Shown: one piece after another, positions 57,826 through 64,000 of the stretch
Numbering within the stretch: position 1 is the first letter of the stretch
Layout of the letters: every line of letters begins with the position of its first letter
Assembly: GCA_015065325.1 (NCBI GenBank)
Contig: SVQO01000009.1
Span: forward strand, 1-64,000
Origin: Oscillospiraceae bacterium
GTDB lineage: Bacteria; Bacillota; Clostridia; Oscillospirales; SIG627
Length of the DNA stretch: 64,000 nt
Reading direction: 5' to 3'
Position numbers and translations under genes: made by a program
The notes under the pieces: model-generated
Told to the model about the DNA's origin: nothing
Seen by the model: the letters and a program-made list of their open reading frames with translations, nothing else
Database searches by the model: none

Positions 57826-60800
57826 ATGTACAAGAAAAAGAGTCTTTCTTTTATTTTCGTCATTTTACTGATCGCTCTCCTTCTTCCGCCCCTGCGGCTT
57901 ATCGGTTCAGCGGAAACCACGGAGCTTACCGTTTATATTTCTTCCGCGGGAAACGGAGAAAACAGCGGTCTGACCGAGGACAAGCCCGTTTCCACTCTGG
58001 GAGAAGCGGTTACTGTTGCCAATGAAAAAACAGGAGGTCAAGCCTCGGCAAGGGTTCGCTTCGTTTTGCTCAGCAACCTGGCCGTTGCCAAAAACCCTTA
58101 CGGAACCGCCCCCTTTTCCTTTCAATTGACCGTAACGGGAAAAACGGGAAACGAGGTCATCAAAGCCACCTCCTTCTGCCTGAATCACACAGGGAATACC
58201 CGCTACGAAAACCTGCACTTTACACAAGGCTCCACCAGCAATTACGCCTTCCTTTGCGCCAACGGCTACGAGCTGGTGCTTGGCACGGGACTGACCTGCT
58301 CTCCCAATGCAAACGGTTATTATCTGAACGTGACCGGGGGTGTTTACGGTGATACGGGAACCACCTTCGTCTCCGATTCCTCCTTGACCGTCCTTTCCGG
58401 AGAATGGGAGACCCTGTACGCCGGAAGCTATAAGGACAGCCAGACGGGTGACGCCGTCCTTTACGCCGAGAACTGTACCGTTCATTCCAACGTAGGTACT
58501 GCCTATACCAAAACCCATACGGGTACCTCAACCATTACGCTGAAAAATTGCGAGCTTGCAGTAAAGAGTACCGGTATGCTCCAAGGCGGCCCCACCAACG
58601 CCGCAGGCAATCTGACGGGCAAGCTGACCATGGTGCTTGAAGATTGCAACGTACGGGATTTCGGAGTCGGCTTCAAGCGCTCCATCACCGCTCCCCTTTC
58701 CCTCACGGTAAAGAACTGCACCGTAAAGGACGCCTACTCCGTCACCGCAACGGGAGAAAGCGAGATCATCCTTTGCGCTTCGGAGGGAAAGACTCTTGAT
58801 CTGACTCCCGCCACTACCTTCAACGCCACCACCTTCAACGGCGGCGGAACGCTGATCCTCGGAGACGCGGGACTTCTGGTTGCCGAACGGGTAAACGGAA
58901 GCACCACCCTTTCCTTTGCGGGCGGCACCCCTGCCGAAAAGGCTTACGTACGCGCTCCTGCCGAAACGGCAGACACCGCCTTCGTCTATAAGGGCTCTCC
59001 CGCCCTGAAGATCCGTACCGAGAACGGGGAAAAGATCTGGACCTTTTCAAGTGCCGTGATCCTGAAAGCTCCGGAAGCTATGACTCTGACCCTCAGCACC
59101 GGCTTTGACGAAGGAAGCGAGGTTCCTTGCGATTTCTCCTATACCGAGCAAGACGAGACCTTTTACGTTTTCTACGGACTTGCTCCCGGGAAATACCGCT
59201 ACAACGTAAAGGGCGGCTCTTACTATCAGGTAACCAAAAACATCCTGCTGACCGAGGAAAAGGTAAAGAATGACCTTCTCATCGACTGTACACCCCCTCT
59301 GCGTGCGGAAACGGGCTTTGAGCCTTCCCCCTCTGCCAATGCCAACGTGAAGGATTATACCGACGAGATGCGCGAAAACTACCTTGTCTCCGATTCCTCG
59401 GCTTGGCCCGATTACGACTTCGTATTTAACTCCCCCTACTTTACCCGCGATTCCTATGAAACGGGTCTCCACCAAGCCACCACGCAAGAGGAAATGATGG
59501 CTTATCTGGAAGAATGCGTGGAGAAAAACAAAAATCTATATTTGTATTCTCTGGGGAAATCTCCCTCCTACGGCTTTGATATTCCTATGGTGATCTTCAC
59601 CTCCTCCGATCTGTCGCAGGCAAAGACCCTTGCCGAAGCGGCAGAGCTCTGCCGCGAAAACGGAAAGCTGACCTTCCAGTATCAGGCACAGGTCCACGGC
59701 AACGAGCCTGCTGCAGGGGAAGGCGCACTGGCAATGATCGGCGCGTTGGCAAGCGGCTGGGGCGACCGATTTATCGATGATATGAATATCTGCATCATCC
59801 CCCGTATCAATACCGACGGCTCTTACGCCTACACCCGCAACCAGGTCACCATCAACCGCAACCTGAACCGCGACTATCTTTTGTTGGAGGCGGACGAGAT
59901 CCCCATGATCCTGCAGGCCTACAATCTGTTCCGTCCCCAGGTAGTGGTGGACGGTCACGAATATACCGTCAGCACCGCTTCCTCCTCCGGCGCCTTTAAC
60001 GATGCGGCACTGGGCACGGGCGGCAACGAAAGTGCGGATCCCGGCTTTGAAGAAACGGGCGTTGAAATGATGCTGGAGGCATTCGATCATCTGGCTGAAA
60101 ACGGGCTTCAAGGTCATTTCTACACGAGTCAGGACGACAGCACCGATCCCACTACCGCCCGCGCTTACTATCAGATGCGCGGAGCCGTTTCTCTGCTTTT
60201 GGAAACCAGCGGTATTCACGGCGGTCAGAACGGTATTCACCGCCGTGTTATCACCCAATTCCTTTGTATGGAGACCTATCTGAATTACGCCAAGACCCAC
60301 AGCGCCGAGCTTCGCAGCCTTGCCGAAAAATCCAGAAAGGATCTGATCGACGCAGGCTCCTCCTATTCCGAAGACCGCAGCTTTCCTCTAAAGACGGAAG
60401 CCGTTACCCACTCCCAAACCTACCCCAAAACGGTTTACAACTATTCCACGGGTCTTGCCACGGGAACCAAAAACGCAACCGCAAAGAGCAACGATAATGT
60501 TACCGCTTCCCGCCCGCTCCCCACCGCGTACGTGATTCCCAGGGATTCTTACAGCGATGCGATCCTGCGGGTAATTCGGGCGCACAATATTTCTTACTAC
60601 GAGCTTGCCCCCGATACCGCCGCGTTTCTCCTGGGCTATAACGGTGCCTACGACGCTTCCTCCAAGGCAGTCACGGAGGTTGCCCTGACCCGGGAGGCTT
60701 TGGTCTCCTTCCCGGACGGAGCATACGTTTTCCCCATGAATCAAGACGGTGCTCTGATCCTTGCCGCTATGTTCGAGCCGGATAATTTGGATATTTACAA

Positions 60801-62259
60801 CACCTCGGACAAAACCTATACCCTGGCTCAAAGGGGAATGGTCCCCTATTTGGACGGAAGTTTTGCTATGTATCGCAGTCAGCGGGATCTGACGGAGGGC
60901 AAGATCGAAGCCATTGCCGCGCCTGACGCACCCGCGGGACTTTCCGTTTCACAGGATGCAAACGGATCTTTGACGGGCACCGTTACGGGACTGGATCCCA
61001 CGATCCTGTACGAAATCCGTCACGAAAGCGAAAGCAGCTTTTCTCCCCTTCCCGCAGGGAGCACCACCGTAGAAAACGTCCTGTTCGGCTTCGTGGAGCT
61101 TCGCGTGGCGGCAACCGAAACCATTCCCGCCTCCAAGCTTACAAGGCTTGAGATCTTACCTCCCGCTTCTGCTCTGCCTACGGTTTATCTTGCTCCCGAA
61201 AGCGGCTCGGATACCGCCTTCGGCACGGAAAGCGATCCCGTAAAGACCCTTGACAAGGCTATGGCGCTGATGCACGTTTTGCACCGTTACAGCGACGAAA
61301 AACCCACGTTGATCTTTACCGAGGTCCTGAACACCACCGCTGCCCTTACCTTCCCCGCCCACGATTATCCTCTGTTTGTCACCTCTAAAACGGGCTCGGA
61401 GGGAATTCGCAGCTCCAAAAACATCACCTTCGGCGGCGAAACCGTGGTGGATGATTTCACCTTCACCTACACGGGTACAAGCTACGTTTATATCGTTGCA
61501 AACGGACACAAGGTGACCCTTGGCGAAAAAGTCCGCTCCGTAGCGGAAAAGAACGTATATTATATGCCAACGGGCGGAGGCCACGAAAGCGTTGTGGAAA
61601 GCACCCACCTGACCGTGCTTGCAGGTACCTGGCGCAACATTTACGCAGGAGGTTACCGCGGCGGCGTAGAAAAGGACGTAGTTCTGATTGCCAAAAACTG
61701 CACCGTTGTTTCCCACATTCAAAACTCCTATTCCGGCAAAACGGAAGGAAACGTTACGATCGAGTTGGAAAACGTAACCGTTCAGACCAGTATCCTCTGC
61801 GGCAACGCCGCAAAGCAGGACGTGGTTGGAAACGTATCGCTGACCGCCAAGGACTGTACCATTGCCGAGCTTTATGCGGGAAGCCGTGACGACGGCAACG
61901 TTCTGGGCAGTGTAACCGTTGCCCTGGAAGGCTGCAACGCGGGGAGTCTTTACGGCGTAGCAAAAAATGAAAGCGGTACCGTAGGAGAAAGCCATCTCAT
62001 CCTGACTGACACCGAGCCTACGGGAACCGTTTCCGGCTGGACCACCCAAACCACAGGCGGCACAGAAAAGGGAGATGCCGACGGCAACGGAACAGTTTCC
62101 GTTGAGGATGCCGTTTATCTGCTGTTTGCCATCAACTTTCCCGAAACCTACCCCTTCAATCAGCCTTCCGACTACGACGGAAGCGGCACTGTGGATACGG
62201 ACGACGCCATTCATCTTTTGTTCCATATCAATTTCCCGGACGGTTATCCCTTGCATTAA
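57826..62259 (+). CDS. Secreted M14 zinc carboxypeptidase with beta-helix-like flanks and dockerin
   Basis: The protein is 1477 residues. A signal peptide (1-29, cut after GSA) is followed by a repetitive Thr/Asn/Gly-rich region (about 32-400), probably a parallel beta helix (LTVYISSAGNGENSG start). An M14 catalytic domain follows (about 520-850): zinc ligands His624 and Glu627 in HGNE and His711 in DGHEY, the NRNLNRDY segment, and the likely catalytic Glu793 in LLLETSG. A second beta-helix-like region starts VYLAPESGSDTAFGTES (about 1117-1410). A type I dockerin closes it (about 1415-1477, duplicated D-x-D/N-G-x-G calcium loops GDADGNGTVSVEDA and DYDGSGTVDTDDA). It probably trims peptides or peptidoglycan/glycopeptide while held by a cohesin on the cell surface or in a complex. 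GGAG precedes the ATG. Confidence 0.85.
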   Translation: MYKKKSLSFIFVILLIALLLPPLRLIGSAETTELTVYISSAGNGENSGLTEDKPVSTLGEAVTVANEKTGGQASARVRFVLLSNLAVAKNPYGTAPFSFQLTVTGKTGNEVIKATSFCLNHTGNTRYENLHFTQGSTSNYAFLCANGYELVLGTGLTCSPNANGYYLNVTGGVYGDTGTTFVSDSSLTVLSGEWETLYAGSYKDSQTGDAVLYAENCTVHSNVGTAYTKTHTGTSTITLKNCELAVKSTGMLQGGPTNAAGNLTGKLTMVLEDCNVRDFGVGFKRSITAPLSLTVKNCTVKDAYSVTATGESEIILCASEGKTLDLTPATTFNATTFNGGGTLILGDAGLLVAERVNGSTTLSFAGGTPAEKAYVRAPAETADTAFVYKGSPALKIRTENGEKIWTFSSAVILKAPEAMTLTLSTGFDEGSEVPCDFSYTEQDETFYVFYGLAPGKYRYNVKGGSYYQVTKNILLTEEKVKNDLLIDCTPPLRAETGFEPSPSANANVKDYTDEMRENYLVSDSSAWPDYDFVFNSPYFTRDSYETGLHQATTQEEMMAYLEECVEKNKNLYLYSLGKSPSYGFDIPMVIFTSSDLSQAKTLAEAAELCRENGKLTFQYQAQVHGNEPAAGEGALAMIGALASGWGDRFIDDMNICIIPRINTDGSYAYTRNQVTINRNLNRDYLLLEADEIPMILQAYNLFRPQVVVDGHEYTVSTASSSGAFNDAALGTGGNESADPGFEETGVEMMLEAFDHLAENGLQGHFYTSQDDSTDPTTARAYYQMRGAVSLLLETSGIHGGQNGIHRRVITQFLCMETYLNYAKTHSAELRSLAEKSRKDLIDAGSSYSEDRSFPLKTEAVTHSQTYPKTVYNYSTGLATGTKNATAKSNDNVTASRPLPTAYVIPRDSYSDAILRVIRAHNISYYELAPDTAAFLLGYNGAYDASSKAVTEVALTREALVSFPDGAYVFPMNQDGALILAAMFEPDNLDIYNTSDKTYTLAQRGMVPYLDGSFAMYRSQRDLTEGKIEAIAAPDAPAGLSVSQDANGSLTGTVTGLDPTILYEIRHESESSFSPLPAGSTTVENVLFGFVELRVAATETIPASKLTRLEILPPASALPTVYLAPESGSDTAFGTESDPVKTLDKAMALMHVLHRYSDEKPTLIFTEVLNTTAALTFPAHDYPLFVTSKTGSEGIRSSKNITFGGETVVDDFTFTYTGTSYVYIVANGHKVTLGEKVRSVAEKNVYYMPTGGGHESVVESTHLTVLAGTWRNIYAGGYRGGVEKDVVLIAKNCTVVSHIQNSYSGKTEGNVTIELENVTVQTSILCGNAAKQDVVGNVSLTAKDCTIAELYAGSRDDGNVLGSVTVALEGCNAGSLYGVAKNESGTVGESHLILTDTEPTGTVSGWTTQTTGGTEKGDADGNGTVSVEDAVYLLFAINFPETYPFNQPSDYDGSGTVDTDDAIHLLFHINFPDGYPLH

Positions 62260-62260
62260 A

Positions 62261-62292
62261 AAAGAAAAAGCCACTTTGTGGCTTTTTCTTTT
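62261..62292. terminator. Bidirectional terminator
   Basis: AAAAAGCCAC, TTT loop, GTGGCTTTTT. It serves the M14 peptidase gene (plus) and thrS (minus). Confidence 0.85.
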
Positions 62293-62301
62293 TTGCTTCT
62301 C

Positions 62302-64000
62302 TTATTTTTTCATTTTTTCGGAAACGACCTTGCCGATTACCGCTTTGAATTCGTCCAGTGTGATCGCTCCCAGATCCTCTCCGGAGCGATGGCGGACGGA
62401 AACGGTACCGTTTTCCATATCCTTGTCGCCCAGAATAACCATATAGGGGATCTTTTCCATCTGCGCGTTACGGATCTTATAGCGCAGGGTATTCTGACTT
62501 TCGTCAACGGTAACGCGGTAGCCCGCTTTTGCAAGAGAATTTTTCACTTCCTGTGCATACTCAAAAGCTCTGTCGGTAATGGGAAGCACGCGAACCTGCT
62601 CGGGAGCCATCCAGGTAGGCAGAGCACCCGCGTATTTTTCCAAAAGGTAAGCCAAGGTTCTTTCGTAGCAGCCAAGGCTGGTTCTGTGAATGATATAAGG
62701 CAGCTTTTTCTGTCCGTCGCTGTCGGTGTAGTACATACCGAATTTCTCTGCAAGGAGCATATCGATCTGAATGGTAACGATGGTATCCTCTTTGCCGAAT
62801 ACGTTCTTGTACTGAACATCCAGCTTGGGACCGTAGAAGGCAGCTTCGTCAATACCGATCTCGTATTCTACGTCCAGATCCTTCAGGATCTTTGCCATGG
62901 TATCTTGCGCAATCTTCCACTGCTCGGGAGTACCCTCGTATTTTTTGGTATTTTGGGGATCCCACTGAGAAAATCTGAAGGTGCAGTCCTCCAGCATCCC
63001 TACGGTTCCCAGGAAGTACTTGCAAAGGGAAAGACATTCCGAAAATTCCTCCTCCAGCTGATCGGGGCGGAGCACCAAATGGCCCTCGGAAATGGTGAAC
63101 TGACGAACGCGGATCAGACCGTGCATCTCGCCGGATTCCTCATTGCGGAACAGCGTGGAAGTCTCGCCCAGTCTCATAGGCAGATCGCGGTAGCTTCTCG
63201 CCTGATTCAGATAAACCTGATACTGGAAGGGGCAGGTCATGGGACGCATGGCAAGGCATTCCTTCTCCTCGTCGTCCGGATCGCCCAAAATGAACATACC
63301 GTCACGGTAATGATCCCAGTGGCCGGAGATCTTGTAAAGGTCTCTCTTTGCCATCAAGGGAGTCTTGGTCAGCAGATAGCCGTGATCCTGCTCCACGTCC
63401 TCCACCCAGCGCTGAAGAAGCTGGATGACTCTGGCACCCTTGGGCATCAAAATCGGCAGACCCTGTCCGATGGAATCCACGGTAGTAAAGTAACCGAGCT
63501 CTCTGCCAAGCTTGTTGTGGTCACGCTTTCTTGCCTCCTCGCGGGCAAGCAAAAAGGCATCCAGCTCATCCTTTTTTTGGAAGGAAATACCGTAAATACG
63601 CTGTAACATCTTGTTCTTCTCGTCACCGCGCCAATATGCACCGGTGGCAGAAAGGAGCTTGATGGCGTTGCCCTTAACTCTGCCGGTGGAATCCAAATGA
63701 GGACCTGCACAAAGGTCAACGAATTCTCCCTGTCTGTAAAAGGAGATCTCCGCATCGGCGGGAAGATCGTTGATCAGCTCGATCTTATACGGCTCGGAAG
63801 CCATGATTTCCAAGGCTTCTTCTCTGGAATGAACCTCGCGCTGGATCTTCAGCTTCTCCTTGCAAATGGCTCTCATTTCTGCCTCGATCTCCTCCAGATG
63901 CTCGGGAGTCAGAGAAAAATCCAGATCCACGTCGTAATACCAACCCTCGGCAATGGAAGGTCCGATGGCAAGCTTTACCTCGGGATACTTGCGCTTAATG
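62302..64000 (-). CDS. thrS: Threonyl-tRNA synthetase (partial, 5' end beyond window)
   Basis: About 566 C-terminal residues are present. Visible: the editing domain end (HSREEALEIMASEPYKIELI), DLCAGPHLDSTGRVK, class II motif 2 (FRNEESGEMHGLIRVRQF), motif 3 region and the anticodon-binding domain (WMAPEQVRVLPIT). The reading frame continues past the last base, so the N-terminal TGS domain and start are missing. It charges tRNA-Thr, one of which is at 15.9 kb. It ends at the shared terminator. Confidence 0.97.
   Translation of the reverse strand, partial: IKRKYPEVKLAIGPSIAEGWYYDVDLDFSLTPEHLEEIEAEMRAICKEKLKIQREVHSREEALEIMASEPYKIELINDLPADAEISFYRQGEFVDLCAGPHLDSTGRVKGNAIKLLSATGAYWRGDEKNKMLQRIYGISFQKKDELDAFLLAREEARKRDHNKLGRELGYFTTVDSIGQGLPILMPKGARVIQLLQRWVEDVEQDHGYLLTKTPLMAKRDLYKISGHWDHYRDGMFILGDPDDEEKECLAMRPMTCPFQYQVYLNQARSYRDLPMRLGETSTLFRNEESGEMHGLIRVRQFTISEGHLVLRPDQLEEEFSECLSLCKYFLGTVGMLEDCTFRFSQWDPQNTKKYEGTPEQWKIAQDTMAKILKDLDVEYEIGIDEAAFYGPKLDVQYKNVFGKEDTIVTIQIDMLLAEKFGMYYTDSDGQKKLPYIIHRTSLGCYERTLAYLLEKYAGALPTWMAPEQVRVLPITDRAFEYAQEVKNSLAKAGYRVTVDESQNTLRYKIRNAQMEKIPYMVILGDKDMENGTVSVRHRSGEDLGAITLDEFKAVIGKVVSEKMKK

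Overview
The window looks like a chromosome segment of a low-to-mid GC Gram-positive bacterium of the class Clostridia (Bacillota), most likely an uncultured gut-type member. The evidence is the Bacillota-style S10-spc-alpha ribosomal cluster, a zinc-type S14, the ylxM-ffh-rpsP-khpA unit, RNA-controlled transporter genes (FMN and tandem glycine riboswitches), AGGAGG-type ribosome binding sites in front of nearly every gene, consensus sigma-A promoters, and a secreted enzyme with a type I dockerin. No phage, insertion sequence, CRISPR array or rRNA was seen. Species cannot be named from the sequence alone.

Layout. 1-11.1 kb is an accessory region of short transcription units: a CPBP membrane protease, a promoter-hairpin-terminator element that looks like a structured small RNA just upstream of an AT-rich lipoprotein gene, a redox-like pair (U32-like protein plus QueG-like ferredoxin protein) divergent from an AraC regulator, an SPFH protein, a FucO-like alcohol dehydrogenase, a sialidase-like protein, a lipoprotein, and a divergent AbrB/XRE regulator pair around shared TTAACAC boxes. 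11.1-15.2 kb holds three tandem paralogues of the neutral-ceramidase-like family in one operon. 15.3-19.1 kb holds an acetyltransferase, tRNA-Thr(CGU), an unknown membrane protein, the glycolytic pair pgk-tpiA and a 47-residue orphan peptide.

19.2-34.7 kb, minus strand, is the full 31-gene S10-spc-alpha cluster from rpsJ to rplQ, with secY, adk, map, infA and rpoA, preceded by a long structured leader. 35.1-39.9 kb holds a small membrane protein, a 47-bp direct repeat, ylxM-ffh-rpsP-khpA, an unknown membrane protein, and ribU plus a P-loop kinase. 39.9-52 kb, minus strand, is rpoB-rpoC and the str operon (rpsL-rpsG-fusA-tuf). The FMN riboswitch of ribU begins about ten bases after the tuf stop codon, with no separate terminator or clear promoter between them, so str-operon transcripts may run into it.

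52.2-62.3 kb, plus strand, holds ligA, an alkaline-phosphatase-superfamily protein, a truncated DUF1538 gene, a tandem glycine riboswitch controlling an AgcS-type amino acid symporter, and a 1477-residue secreted M14 carboxypeptidase with beta-helix-like flanks and a C-terminal dockerin. The window ends inside thrS (minus strand).

How it fits together: most of the window is core gene-expression machinery (transcription, translation, protein targeting) in large minus-strand operons. Around it sit nutrient-sensing RNA switches for riboflavin and glycine/alanine uptake, central glycolysis, and surface or extracellular functions. The items most worth a second look are the orphan hairpin RNA at about 1 kb, the tuf-FMN riboswitch junction, the ceramidase-like triplication, the orphan peptide at 19 kb, the structured rpsJ and rplX leaders and the dockerin peptidase.
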